From: CAYRGG01 sp964423745
Lineage (GTDB): Bacteria; Pseudomonadota; Gammaproteobacteria; Competibacterales; Competibacteraceae
Length of the DNA: 64,000 nucleotides
Direction of reading: 5' to 3'
NCBI GenBank assembly: GCA_964423745.1
Contig: CAYRGG010000001.1
Coordinates: 127,622-191,621, forward strand
In this document: in pieces, positions 8,247 through 17,598 of the stretch
Numbering within the stretch: position 1 is the first letter of the stretch
Layout: each line of letters begins with the position of its first letter
Notes under the pieces: model-generated
Database searches by the model: none
What the model saw: the letters and a program-made list of their open reading frames with translations, nothing else
Told to the model about the DNA's origin: nothing
Made by a program: the position numbers and the translations under genes

Positions 8247-10055
8247 TTAAAGCCGATTAGCCTTGTTATTAGCCGGAATGATAATGAGTTTAGCGAGAAG
8301 TACGCCCGCTGCCTGGGCGGGTAGTGGTTGGCTATAATAATAACCCTGGGCCTCATTGCAGGATCTCGCTTCCAAAAAAGCCCGCTGTTCTTCGGTCTCG
8401 ACTCCTTCGGCAATGACTTTAAGATGCAGATGATGAGCAAGCCCGATAATGGCTTGGGTAAGGGTAGCATCATCGGGGTCGGTAGCTATATCCCGTATAA
8501 AGGATTTATCGATTTTGAGCCACTCCACAGGCAAACGCTTAAGATAGCTGAGGCTAGAGTAACCAGTGCCAAAGTCGTCGATGGCCAACCGCACACCTTT
8601 GTTCTTGAGGGCGTACAAGGTTTGAATAGCGCTTTCCATATCCCGCATCAACAGATTTTCAGTAATTTCCAATTGCAAATACTGGGCGTCTAATTGCGTT
8701 TCCATAAGGATGTTATCGATACGCTCCACCAGCTTCGCTTGAATAAATTGACCCGGTGAGAGATTGACCGACACCGGCGCCAGGGGCAATCCTTGACCTT
8801 GCCAAGCTTTAGCTTGGGTACAGGCGGTTTTTAGCACCCAATCACTGAGGGATATGATCATACCGCTTTCCTCGGCCAGATCGATGAGTTCCTGGGGTGG
8901 CACATCACCTAACGTGTTGTGATGCCAGCGCAATAGCGCCTCTAGGCCGGTGATACGGCCTGTCTTCAACTCCACCTTGGGTTGATAGTGCAGCCTGAGA
9001 CCGCCTTCGCGTATGGCATGACGTAGATTTTGTTCCAGTAGCAAGCGGGTTTGTGCTTGTGCGGTCATGGCCGCAGCATAAAATTGAATACCATTGCGGC
9101 CCTGTTCTTTGACCCGATAGAGAGCCGTGTCCGCACACTTAAGCAGTGTTTGAGCATCTGCACCATCCTGGGGATAAAGGCTGATGCCAATGCTGGTATT
9201 GACAAATAACTCATGTCCATTTACCGATAAAGCGCCTTGCATGACGCCTAAAATCTTGCGTCCAATCCGTTCAGCTAAATCTGCTTGCGGTAATCCCTCC
9301 AGCAGCACGACAAATTCGTCACCCCCTAAGCGAGCGATGGTGTCCTGTTCCCGTAACACCGACATGAGTCGCTGCGCCACAGCCTGCAATAAAGCATCCC
9401 CCACATCGTGACCCAGACTGTCATTGATGACTTTAAAACGATCCAAATCTAAAAATAGCAAGGCCAACCACTGATGACTACGCTGGGCATGGGCGATGGC
9501 GTGTTCTAATCGATCCAAAAGCAGTGCCCGATTAGGTAAGCCGGTGAGGGTGTCGTAGTAAGCTTGCTGTTGGAGACGAGCCTCGTTATTAGCCAGCTCG
9601 TCCAATAAATTGCGCACTTGATATTGGCGTCTGCGATTCTGCAGAGCATTGCGTAATAAACTGATCAGGGTGGCTTGGCGTATCGGCCGTTCGAGAAAAA
9701 TAATGCCAGGCAATTTTTCTAATTGACTATAAAGTAAAAAAGAGCCCTTAGGCTTTGAACTTGTGCTGCGTTTTAGGACAATGCAAGGAAGGGTAGACCA
9801 GGGTGGTTGTTGTTCTAACCAGGTGATGAGTTCCGGTAACGCAGGAGAATATAATCCCTCCTCGGCTAACAAGATGACTCCTGCCCCTTGTGATAATTGC
9901 GTTAAAAGTGCTTGCAGATAGAGACATCTTGCAACCTGAAATCCCATCTGCTGTAAAATCTGATGGGCTAGGGGTGCGTCCTGACGGCTTGGCGTAAGCA
10001 CAAGAACACGTTCATCATCATGTATTGAAACAGCTTCAAAAGGGAGAATATCCAT
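8247..10055 (-). CDS. Pseudo-receiver-GGDEF-EAL cyclic-di-GMP enzyme
   Basis: A 602-residue cytoplasmic protein. Residues about 14-140 fold-match a response-regulator receiver, but the acidic pair is TP (VLVLTPSR) and the phospho-acceptor position reads LLAEEG, so it is a pseudo-receiver that cannot be phosphorylated normally. A GGDEF domain follows (about 165-325) with intact RLGGDEF and an inhibitory I-site RxxD (REQD) five residues upstream. The EAL domain (about 340-590) has intact EALLR, EITE, DDFGTGYSS, LKIDKSF and EGVET, so both cyclase and phosphodiesterase activity are possible. It lies 55 bp behind the KaiC-like gene on the same strand, which suggests cotranscription and that it may be the output of that ATPase. 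Confidence 0.9.
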   Translation of the reverse strand: MDILPFEAVSIHDDERVLVLTPSRQDAPLAHQILQQMGFQVARCLYLQALLTQLSQGAGVILLAEEGLYSPALPELITWLEQQPPWSTLPCIVLKRSTSSKPKGSFLLYSQLEKLPGIIFLERPIRQATLISLLRNALQNRRRQYQVRNLLDELANNEARLQQQAYYDTLTGLPNRALLLDRLEHAIAHAQRSHQWLALLFLDLDRFKVINDSLGHDVGDALLQAVAQRLMSVLREQDTIARLGGDEFVVLLEGLPQADLAERIGRKILGVMQGALSVNGHELFVNTSIGISLYPQDGADAQTLLKCADTALYRVKEQGRNGIQFYAAAMTAQAQTRLLLEQNLRHAIREGGLRLHYQPKVELKTGRITGLEALLRWHHNTLGDVPPQELIDLAEESGMIISLSDWVLKTACTQAKAWQGQGLPLAPVSVNLSPGQFIQAKLVERIDNILMETQLDAQYLQLEITENLLMRDMESAIQTLYALKNKGVRLAIDDFGTGYSSLSYLKRLPVEWLKIDKSFIRDIATDPDDATLTQAIIGLAHHLHLKVIAEGVETEEQRAFLEARSCNEAQGYYYSQPLPAQAAGVLLAKLIIIPANNKANRL

Positions 10056-10110
10056 GCTTCTTTAATAGCTACCTTGCTTTTCTTGAAGTCAAACAAGCAC
10101 CGTCAATGGC

Positions 10111-11607
10111 TCAATCCCTTTTAAGCAGATCAGGAGGTGTTGTATATTCCGGCACACCTGTAAAGATGCCTTGAAAGCCATCCAATTGTTGGTTTACCTG
10201 CACGCCTGCGTCACCTAAGCGCAGTCGGTGAATAGTCATTTCATGGGCTCCACTCCGGTGCTTGAGCACCGAAATGGCTCGATGAATTTCGCCTTTGGAT
10301 TCAAAATAACGTAATAAAATGATGGTGTCGGCGATGGTGCTAAGGCTCAAGGGAGGTTTCAAATCGGCGCCAATAAACCCCGACTGAACGATGGTAAGCA
10401 TGGCGACAATACCCTGATAATTAAGATAGGTCAGTAGCTCTTGGAAATGCAGACTTAAATAACGCTCCTCTGGCATGGCGTGAAGGTAGCCACTGAGGCT
10501 GTCGAACACCACCAAGTGGGTCGGTTGTTGCTCCACAAGATAGCGCACGCGGTTCCAAAACTCGCCCGGGGAAAGATTCGTTGAATAAACCGAGTCTAGG
10601 CGTATATGACCGCTGTCCATATGTTTTTTTAGCCTTATATTCATGCTCTCAGCCCGTTTGATAAAGTGCTCGAGAGACTCTTCAAAAACAAAGATAAGGC
10701 TACGCTCACCGCGCTCGGCGGCGGCAACGGCATACTGGGTGCACAGGGTAGACTTGCCGGTGCCCGCCGGACCCATGAGTAAGGCGCTGTAACCACGGGC
10801 TAATCCACCACCCAACAAAGTGTCCAATTCTTTGATGCCGCTACTGACTAAATCGGACTTAAGCTGGTGCGTGGGTTGCTGATGCTCTTCCGGTACCAAG
10901 CGGGGATAAACGTTGATGCCACCTTTTATGATTCGAAAATCATGATAGCTATCCAAATACTCTACCCCTCGCAACTTATGGATATGTAACCGGCGGCGAG
11001 CGGCGCCATAGACCATGATCGAACGCTCTAGGTTAATGATGCCGTGGGCAATGACTTGAGCTTGGCTCTTTTCAGGGGCAGAAATACTTTCGTCCAGGAG
11101 CAATGCGGTACAATCGTGTTTATTTAAATGGTTACGCAGCATTTGAATCTGCCGCCGATAGTGCAGCCCGTCATCCGCCAATATACGCAGTCCTGAGAGG
11201 GTATCCAATACAAGCCGGGCAGGTTTGTTCTGCTCCATGTTTTGCAAAAGACGTTGCATCCCTTCATTCATCTCCATTTCAGACGGGTGAAATAAGGTAT
11301 AACCGCTGTCCATACCCTGCTCGTCAGAAGGCTGCAATTCGTATATTTCCAAGCCATCCAGATCCCAACCATGGGAAGTGGCTATGACTCGCAACTCTTG
11401 TTCGGTTTCGGAGAGGGTGACATACAACACCCGTTCACCTTGGCGGACGCCAGCAAGTGCAAACTGTAAACCCAAGGTGGTCTTGCCGGTACCTATATCG
11501 CCTTCCAAAAGATAAAGCCGATTGCGGGGCAAACCGCCCCCTAAGAGGTTATCTAACCCTTCAATACCCGTAGCGGCTACTTCAGCAGATGACTGTTGCT
11601 GAGCCAT
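10111..11607 (-). CDS. KaiC-like double RecA-domain ATPase/autokinase
   Basis: A 498-residue protein with two tandem KaiC domains. CI has Walker A GDIGTGKTT (residues 36-44) and one catalytic Glu (LSET); CII has GPAGTGKST (279-287) and the Glu pair in FVFEES (309-310) equivalent to KaiC E318/E319. The CII segment PPLSLSTIADTIILLRY places Ser423-Thr424 exactly where KaiC has its S431/T432 autophosphorylation pair. A strong AAGGAG ribosome site precedes the ATG. No kaiB or kaiA is nearby; the downstream neighbour is a pseudo-receiver-GGDEF-EAL gene. KaiC homologues outside cyanobacteria often act in stress adaptation or timekeeping; the role here is inferred. Confidence 0.9.
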   Translation of the reverse strand: MAQQQSSAEVAATGIEGLDNLLGGGLPRNRLYLLEGDIGTGKTTLGLQFALAGVRQGERVLYVTLSETEQELRVIATSHGWDLDGLEIYELQPSDEQGMDSGYTLFHPSEMEMNEGMQRLLQNMEQNKPARLVLDTLSGLRILADDGLHYRRQIQMLRNHLNKHDCTALLLDESISAPEKSQAQVIAHGIINLERSIMVYGAARRRLHIHKLRGVEYLDSYHDFRIIKGGINVYPRLVPEEHQQPTHQLKSDLVSSGIKELDTLLGGGLARGYSALLMGPAGTGKSTLCTQYAVAAAERGERSLIFVFEESLEHFIKRAESMNIRLKKHMDSGHIRLDSVYSTNLSPGEFWNRVRYLVEQQPTHLVVFDSLSGYLHAMPEERYLSLHFQELLTYLNYQGIVAMLTIVQSGFIGADLKPPLSLSTIADTIILLRYFESKGEIHRAISVLKHRSGAHEMTIHRLRLGDAGVQVNQQLDGFQGIFTGVPEYTTPPDLLKRD

Positions 11608-11735
11608 TCAGTAAACTCCTTATTCCCTTTTTTATTAACAGTTTGCGTTTACCTTATTAGACCTGATGAGAACTCCATAAAACAAATCGCCTATCTAAAA
11701 AAATAAAATAAAATAACTAAAAAAACTGCAAGAAG

Positions 11736-13751
11736 CTAGGCCAATTGTAGTTGGGCATCACGGCGATTTTTGAATTTCTGTATGCCATAGACAAGGGCAA
11801 AAACGCCTATTCCGAGAACACCCAATAGGTGGTTGGGATGGTAACAGAGAAAAGTACCTGCAGCAAAAATAAACCACTCTACCCAGGTGGTGGCCCGAAT
11901 TAAATAACCCATGGTCAGGGCTGAAAAAGCCAGCGTACCGATGATAGCGCTGAGAAACGCCAAACCAATGTCGAACACATTGCCATACAACAAAATAGCG
12001 GGTTGATAGGCAAACAAAAAAGGCACCACATAGAGCAACTTGGCAAATTTAAACGCCGTCCAACCGGTTTTCCAAGGGTCAGATCCGGCAATGGCAGCAC
12101 CCGCGTAAGCGGCTACACAGACCGGTGGCGTGATATTGGAGTCTTGACTAAACCAGTAAACGATCATATGGGACGCAATGGCCATGGAAGCCGCCGAGTG
12201 TCCAGGAATACCAGCTGCGGTAAGCATTTCGATCATGGCGGGCACGGCCAGCACGGCAACGATCAAATAACTGGCGGTCACGGGCACACCCATGCCCAAT
12301 ACTAAAGAGGCAATACCCACCAGTAAAATGGCGATGGGCAGATTACCCTGAGAGAGGGAGATGATAATGTCGGAAAATTTTAAACCAATACCCGTTAGAC
12401 CAATGGTGCCCACAATAATACCGATAACACCCACCGTTGCACCGATTATCAGGGTATTTTTTGCGCCACCCACCATGGCCTCCCAGGTCTCCTTGGGACC
12501 CATCCGGTATTCCGGATCAAGCCAACTGATGGCGATACAGGACAGGGTGGCCCAAAAAGCCGATAATCCTGGTGAAAAGCCCATCAACATCAGGACTACG
12601 ATGATGACTAGAGGTAGGGATTTAAACCAATGCAGTTTGAAAACGTGGCTGGCGGAACCTAAATTTTCATCTACAAGACCTTGAATATTCTGTTTTTTGG
12701 CCTCGAAGTGAATCATGGTCAGCACAGAAAAAAAATAAAGAATCGCTGGAAAGATAGCCATCTTCATGATGTCAACGTAGGGGGTTTCCGTTAACTCCGC
12801 CATCAGAAAGCCACCCGCCCCCATAATGGGCGGCATAAACATGCCACCGATAGAAGCGGAAGGCTCAATAGCCCCGGCCACATGGGGCCGAAACCCAGCG
12901 CGTTTCATGAGGGGAATGGTAAATGAACCTGTGGAGACGGTGTTGGCGATGGCAGAACCCGACACGGAACCAAAAAAAGCCGACGCAATCACCGAGACTT
13001 TAGCTGGACCACCGGCGGTTCTCCCCGCCAATGCCATAGGCCAGTCGATAAAAAACCGCCCGACTCCGGACTTTTGTAAAAAAGAGCCAAAGAAGATAAA
13101 CAGAATGACATAGGTCACTAGCACGTTGGCCATGACCCCAAATACCCCATCCTGCTCCATAAACAAGGTGATGGCCATGCGTTCCAGACTAAACCCCCGA
13201 TGGGTAAAGGGTTCTGGAAAATAGGATCCAAATATGCCATAGATGAGAAAAAATACCCCCACCAAGGTCATGGACCAACCTAATACCCGACGGCAAACCT
13301 CTAGAGAAAGCAAGATGCCGACTATGCTTACGCCTATATCCCATTGGTTTTCATTGCCGGAGCGGTAGTTAAAAGCCTCATATTCCAGCATGAAATAACT
13401 CACCGCCGCGATGGCGCAAAGGGCTAGCGCTATGTCGAGGATACTAGGACGGTGTCTGATGGCCCCGCGCCTACTCGGAAAATAGACAAAAATCATCACA
13501 TAGGTCACGAGGACGTAGATACCGAGATGATATTGTGTGTCAGCGGGTTTTACGCCGGCGGCATAGAAATAAAAAACCACCATAAAAGCACCCAGGAGCG
13601 AACCCAATACGCCCCAAGAAGGGCTAAGCTTGCGAATCGCCTTTGACTCTTTGGCTAAGGCTTGTTCTAGTTTGGCTTTTTTTTCGGCGCTGTCAGCGTC
13701 GAGCAGAGATTCATCAGCAGACAAAGGCGTTCCAGGTTTAGCAGTGCTCAT
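11736..13751 (-). CDS. TRAP transporter fused permease, 4TM/12TM (TAXI type)
   Basis: A 671-residue inner-membrane protein fusing the small (DctQ-like) and large (DctM-like) TRAP subunits, with a charged cytoplasmic N-terminus of about 45 residues then some 16 or more helices. Diagnostic motifs include GSVSGSAIANTVSTGSFTIP, PSASIGGMFMPPIMGAGGF and GMGVPVTASYLIVA. It imports a small organic acid or related solute using a Na+ or H+ gradient, fed by the TAXI binding protein encoded just upstream (13882-14862). Substrate is not predictable; glutamate and C4-dicarboxylates are known for the family. Confidence 0.93.
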   Translation of the reverse strand: MSTAKPGTPLSADESLLDADSAEKKAKLEQALAKESKAIRKLSPSWGVLGSLLGAFMVVFYFYAAGVKPADTQYHLGIYVLVTYVMIFVYFPSRRGAIRHRPSILDIALALCAIAAVSYFMLEYEAFNYRSGNENQWDIGVSIVGILLSLEVCRRVLGWSMTLVGVFFLIYGIFGSYFPEPFTHRGFSLERMAITLFMEQDGVFGVMANVLVTYVILFIFFGSFLQKSGVGRFFIDWPMALAGRTAGGPAKVSVIASAFFGSVSGSAIANTVSTGSFTIPLMKRAGFRPHVAGAIEPSASIGGMFMPPIMGAGGFLMAELTETPYVDIMKMAIFPAILYFFSVLTMIHFEAKKQNIQGLVDENLGSASHVFKLHWFKSLPLVIIVVLMLMGFSPGLSAFWATLSCIAISWLDPEYRMGPKETWEAMVGGAKNTLIIGATVGVIGIIVGTIGLTGIGLKFSDIIISLSQGNLPIAILLVGIASLVLGMGVPVTASYLIVAVLAVPAMIEMLTAAGIPGHSAASMAIASHMIVYWFSQDSNITPPVCVAAYAGAAIAGSDPWKTGWTAFKFAKLLYVVPFLFAYQPAILLYGNVFDIGLAFLSAIIGTLAFSALTMGYLIRATTWVEWFIFAAGTFLCYHPNHLLGVLGIGVFALVYGIQKFKNRRDAQLQLA

Positions 13752-13827
13752 GGGTGCTGATCCTTCCCAAAGGGAAAAATTTAATGGGGCGGCAGTCGCG
13801 TTATTCTTCTACTATTCATTAATACAA

Positions 13828-13856
13828 CAGCACCAGACGCTGGTGGTCCGGTGCTG
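13828..13856 (-). promoter_or_regulatory. Intercistronic hairpin between TRAP binding-protein and permease genes
   Basis: CAGCACC (13828-13834) pairs with GGTGCTG (13850-13856), and an inner ACCAG/CTGGT pair strengthens the structure. On the minus strand it sits right after the binding-protein stop, followed by TTGTATTAA rather than a T-run. Such hairpins commonly stabilise the abundant binding-protein message or partly attenuate the permease; that role is inferred. Confidence 0.4.
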
Positions 13857-13881
13857 CTGCTTTAGGATATAACTTAAATGG

Positions 13882-14862
13882 CTACTGGCCAGCCTCGGCA
13901 ATGTCGAGGCCATGCTCCTTCCAGAATTTGGCCGCGCCATCGTGAACAGGAATTGAAACACCTTTGAGTCCGTCCTCAATACTCATGGACTTGGCCGTGC
14001 TCTTGGCGGCGACCATGTGCTTGAGACCCTCGGGAGAGTAGATGGATTGGACTGAGTTATACACTAAGTCCTCGTCCACATCGCTATTGCTAGCCCAATA
14101 AGCCGCGTCTTGAAAGGATTTGACGGGTTCATCCTGACCAGAGTAGGTGCCAGCGGGAATTTCCATGGGTTCGTAGAAGGGATATTCCTCGTAAAATCCG
14201 GCCTCTTCAGCGTCAGCACCCACATCCACGAGATGGATGTCGTCCCGAGCTGCGGCTTCGATGACCGAAGCATTGGGATAACCGACAAATACCCAGAAAG
14301 CATCAATTTTACCGTCATTGAGAGCAGCAGCAGCGGCTGAGTAACCGAGAAATTGTTTTTCGATCTTGTTCCACAACCCTAAGTGGGTAAAAAAGCGCTC
14401 CGCGGCGGCCGCTGCGCCAGAACCCGCATTACCCACGGCAACCCGCTTGCCCTCTAGATCCTTAGCGGATGTATAGCCATCATCAGCACGAGTGACTAAA
14501 TGGGCCGGCGCACCGTATAAAAAAGACACTGCTCTAACGTCTTCATAGGTGTTGTCATCCTGGGGTAGGCGCCCTTGACGCCCTAAATAAGCATCGCCGG
14601 AGTAGACGATACCAAAGTCGATCTCACCCTTATTCAATCGCTTCAGGTTGGCGGTGGAGCCACCTGATCCCTCCGAGGACACTTCAACCTCATCCAAGTT
14701 TTTGGATAGATAAATAGCCATGGCGTTAGCGATGTAATTAAAAGTCCCCCCCACGGGACCCCCGCCGTAGGCCAGATAATCTTTAGCCAAGCCAGTTGCC
14801 GTCCAAGTTCCAGCCATAAATGCCAGGACAGTAAAGACAGTCAGTCGCCAATTAAATTTCAT
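13882..14862 (-). CDS. TAXI-family TRAP transporter solute-binding protein
   Basis: A 326-residue periplasmic receptor of the TRAP-associated extracytoplasmic immunogenic type. It has a signal peptide (residues about 1-26) and the family hallmarks: YLAYGGGPVGGTFNYIANAMA at the mature N-terminus, SSEGSGGSTANLKRLNKGEIDFGI, and GKRVAVGNAGSGAAAAAERFF. An AGGAGG ribosome site precedes the ATG. It is the first gene of the TRAP operon with the fused permease 130 bp downstream. Ligand unknown. Confidence 0.93.
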   Translation of the reverse strand: MKFNWRLTVFTVLAFMAGTWTATGLAKDYLAYGGGPVGGTFNYIANAMAIYLSKNLDEVEVSSEGSGGSTANLKRLNKGEIDFGIVYSGDAYLGRQGRLPQDDNTYEDVRAVSFLYGAPAHLVTRADDGYTSAKDLEGKRVAVGNAGSGAAAAAERFFTHLGLWNKIEKQFLGYSAAAAALNDGKIDAFWVFVGYPNASVIEAAARDDIHLVDVGADAEEAGFYEEYPFYEPMEIPAGTYSGQDEPVKSFQDAAYWASNSDVDEDLVYNSVQSIYSPEGLKHMVAAKSTAKSMSIEDGLKGVSIPVHDGAAKFWKEHGLDIAEAGQ

Positions 14863-15761
14863 GATTCATTCCTCCTATCACAAATGTTCATTGTTGTTGA
14901 TAAGGTATGGTTTAGAGAGCGCAGCCCTCCGAACGTCATCCCTTTTTGTTGTAAAACACTGTTCCAGACAATCTATTTATATAGCTGCCAAGTGGAAAGT
15001 TGGCAACTAATTTTGATTGCCCATTTTCCTAAACGGGTCAATCAATCTTTGGGCTAGTGGTTAGAAAACCTTTCTTTCATCGACGCGCTTTCACATAAAA
15101 TGCGGTTTTACATAAAAAGATGATCCAAAGCATGGCGAGTGAAGGTATGGAGCTTTTGGCCGATGGTGCTTTTCACTTATCTAATAAATCAGTAAATATA
15201 TCAGTTATTTTTTTAATCCATTTAATCAATAATTATTTTCGAAAGAAGCAAGCTGTTTTTTAGCAAAATTTTCCACTCACCACTTTATTATTACAGTTTG
15301 ATGAAAAATTATTAACATCTTATGAAACTTTGGTTTTTGGTGTATCGATTGATATGTAACGTATAAAATATTTATCATTACTCACTCTGAATTTATTAAA
15401 TCATAAACATAATTAAACAATTTAAAAAATATTTTTTCGCAAAAAAATCACCAGAAGTTTTTGAAAAGCATAAAGTTATAACACTTGTTTTTTGCTGGTT
15501 ACAGTTTTGAATCTTTAATTAATTTCTTTGAAGCCAGACGATTGTTTGCTACCATCCTTTCTGCACGATCCAATTCTCGAATATATTTTAACTAAAACAT
15601 ATAACCATATCAGTTTGCGTGAAATTCGTTTGGTCTTGAAGCTGCCATTATTAGTTAACGACCTAGTTTTTTTAATCGATTAAATTAAACACGGCATGAG
15701 TGTTTCTTCACTGATGATTTGTGATATTACTTTTGCTCTGCAAATAAATAAGAGATACATT
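14863..15761. other. Long AT-rich intergenic region ahead of the betaine operon
   Basis: Nearly 900 bases separate the divergent TAXI and GSMT genes. The left third is of ordinary composition; from about 15180 to 15690 it is strikingly AT-rich, with A/T runs such as ATTTTTTCGC and TTTTTTTAATCG. No coding sequence, riboswitch or tRNA was recognised. It must hold promoters for both directions; AT-rich tracts of this kind are typical binding regions for H-NS-like silencers and osmotic control, which is an inference. Confidence 0.5.
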
Positions 15762-16571
15762 ATGACAGAATCAAGTCAACAATTACTCATAGCAGATCCC
15801 ATAAAGATTAGGAATACAAATCACTATCAGGAAGAATATGTTAAAAGTTTTGTTGAAAAATGGGATGAATTGATTGACTGGGATTCCCGCAGTCAAAGTG
15901 AGGGGGATTTTTTCATCGAACAACTCCGTTCTCGCGGTGTAAAAAGAGTTCTCGATGTGGCGACCGGCACCGGTTTCCATTCTACCCGCTTGCTAGAAGC
16001 AGGATTTGAAGTAACCAGTGCAGATGGTAATCCACAAATGCTTGCGAAAGCTTTTGAAAACGGACGTAACCGTGGACATATTCTGCGTACTGTTCAAGCT
16101 GATTGGCGTTGGATCAATAAAACCATACACGAACAATTTGATGCGGTTATCTGCCTTGGTAATTCATTTACCCATCTCTTTACAGAACATGATCGCAGGA
16201 AAGCGTTGGCGGAGTTTTATGCTACCTTAAATTTTGACGGTGTTTTGATCCTCGATCAACGCAATTATGATGCTATTTTGGATGAAGGTTTTTCCACAAA
16301 ACACAAATATTATTATTGTGGTGATAATGTTTCTGCAGAACCGGAGCATATTGACGAAGGATTAACACGATTTCGTTATCGATTTCCAGATGGCGCTGAA
16401 TACCATTTGAATATGTTCCCCCTAAGAAAAAAATATACGCGCCGTTTGATGCACGAAGTGGGCTTTCAGCGTATTGAAACCTATGGTGATTTTCAAGCAA
16501 CCTTCAATGCTAACGAACCCGACTTTTTGGTGCATGTGGCCGAGAAAGAGTATCGAGAGAACTGTAATTAA
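15762..16571 (+). CDS. gsmt: Glycine/sarcosine N-methyltransferase
   Basis: Catalyses the first two SAM-dependent methylations of glycine betaine synthesis (glycine to sarcosine to dimethylglycine) in the cytoplasm. The 269-residue product follows the halophile GSMT pattern closely: DELIDWDSRSQSEGDFFIE, the SAM-binding VLDVATGTGFHSTRLLEAGF, VQADWRWI, CLGNSFTHLFTEHDRRKAL and YHLNMFPLRKKY. The frame opens earlier at 15696, but ATG 15762, after an AGAGA ribosome-site-like stretch, gives the N-terminus expected for the family. It is cotranscribed with SDMT 15 bp downstream. Presence of this pathway implies growth at raised salinity. Confidence 0.94.
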   Translation: MTESSQQLLIADPIKIRNTNHYQEEYVKSFVEKWDELIDWDSRSQSEGDFFIEQLRSRGVKRVLDVATGTGFHSTRLLEAGFEVTSADGNPQMLAKAFENGRNRGHILRTVQADWRWINKTIHEQFDAVICLGNSFTHLFTEHDRRKALAEFYATLNFDGVLILDQRNYDAILDEGFSTKHKYYYCGDNVSAEPEHIDEGLTRFRYRFPDGAEYHLNMFPLRKKYTRRLMHEVGFQRIETYGDFQATFNANEPDFLVHVAEKEYRENCN

Positions 16572-16586
16572 GATATTAGAGAAATA

Positions 16587-17420
16587 ATGATTAATAGTTA
16601 TTCTGAAGTCGTTAATATTGCGCGTGATTATTACAATAGTCATGACGCTGATAATTTTTATGCCATTATTTGGGGTGGTGAAGATATCCATATCGGATTG
16701 TATGAAGCGGAGAACGAACCTATTCTTGATGCCAGTCATCGCACCATCAGACACATGGCCAAACAGGTGGGCACTCTCGATCCGCAACAAACGGTTCTTG
16801 ACCTGGGCGCCGGCTATGGGGGCGCCGCTCGTTATCTTGCAAGTACATTTGGTTGCGCCGTGACGGCGCTGAATCTCAGCGAAAAAGAAAACGAACGTAA
16901 CCGCGAGCTCAATAAGGACCGTGAGTTGAGCGATAAAATTCAAGTTATCGACGGCAGTTTTGAAAATGTTCCTGCTGCTGACCACACTTTTGATGTGGTT
17001 TGGTCCCAAGATGCTATTCTGCATAGCGGTCATCGAGAAAAAGTTTTACAAGAAAGTGTGCGTGTATTAAAACCCGGCGGACGTTTTGTTTTTACCGATC
17101 CCATGCAAGCCGATGACTGTCCAAAGGGTGTGTTACAACCCATTCTGGATCGCATCCATTTATCCACACTTGGCTCACCCAAATTTTATCGTGATACATT
17201 ATCGTCATTAGGCATGACAGAAGTGAGGTTTGAAGAACACACGCAACAACTCATCAACCATTACAGCCGTGTATTGGAAGAAACCCTAAATCGCCAACAA
17301 GAGCTGGAAAAAGCGGTTTCGAGGGCCTATATCGAACGCATGAAAAAGGGCCTACAACACTGGATTGACGGTGGCGAAAAAGGTTATCTCTGCTGGGGAA
17401 TCTTTGCCTTTAGTAAATAG
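16587..17420 (+). CDS. sdmt: Sarcosine/dimethylglycine N-methyltransferase
   Basis: A 277-residue SAM-dependent enzyme that completes glycine betaine formation by methylating sarcosine and dimethylglycine. Visible signatures are NSYSEVVNIARDYYNSHDA, WGGEDIHIGLYE, the SAM-binding VLDLGAGYGGAARYLA, VWSQDAILHSGHREKV and FTDPMQADDCPKGVLQP. With the preceding GSMT gene it forms the two-enzyme glycine-methylation route known from halophiles such as Ectothiorhodospira/Halorhodospira. No SAM synthetase or betaine transporter gene is adjacent. Confidence 0.94.
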   Translation: MINSYSEVVNIARDYYNSHDADNFYAIIWGGEDIHIGLYEAENEPILDASHRTIRHMAKQVGTLDPQQTVLDLGAGYGGAARYLASTFGCAVTALNLSEKENERNRELNKDRELSDKIQVIDGSFENVPAADHTFDVVWSQDAILHSGHREKVLQESVRVLKPGGRFVFTDPMQADDCPKGVLQPILDRIHLSTLGSPKFYRDTLSSLGMTEVRFEEHTQQLINHYSRVLEETLNRQQELEKAVSRAYIERMKKGLQHWIDGGEKGYLCWGIFAFSK

Positions 17421-17440
17421 AATTATAACTACTCACCCTT

Positions 17441-17545
17441 CCGTCATTCTCGCCATGGACTGGCGAGAATCCAGCACCATGGACGCCAAGCCCTGATGCG
17501 TGACAACCCATGCCACCCTCCATGGCAACTGGATTCCGGCAATCC
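17441..17545. repeat. Interspersed palindromic repeat, copy 1 (CCGTCATT...GAATCCAG)
   Basis: Starts with a 10-bp perfect hairpin, ATTCTCGCCA-TGGAC-TGGCGAGAAT (17446-17470), and contains a second inverted motif (GGATTCCGGCAATCCTTGCC). It shares its lead CACCC..CCGTCATT and the trailing GAATCCAG with the element at 61908. Placed between convergent genes, the hairpin may also serve to end transcription, but no T-run follows. Confidence 0.6.
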
Positions 17546-17598
17546 TTGCCAGTGCAGCCATCGTATTGAAGATAGGGCATGGTCAAATGAGAAATGCG

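Noticed and set aside
8234..8473. 79-codon minus-strand frame
   Set aside because: Other-frame shadow of the end of the EAL domain.
16422..17033. 203-codon minus-strand frame
   Set aside because: Antisense to the two methyltransferase genes, whose family match is strong.
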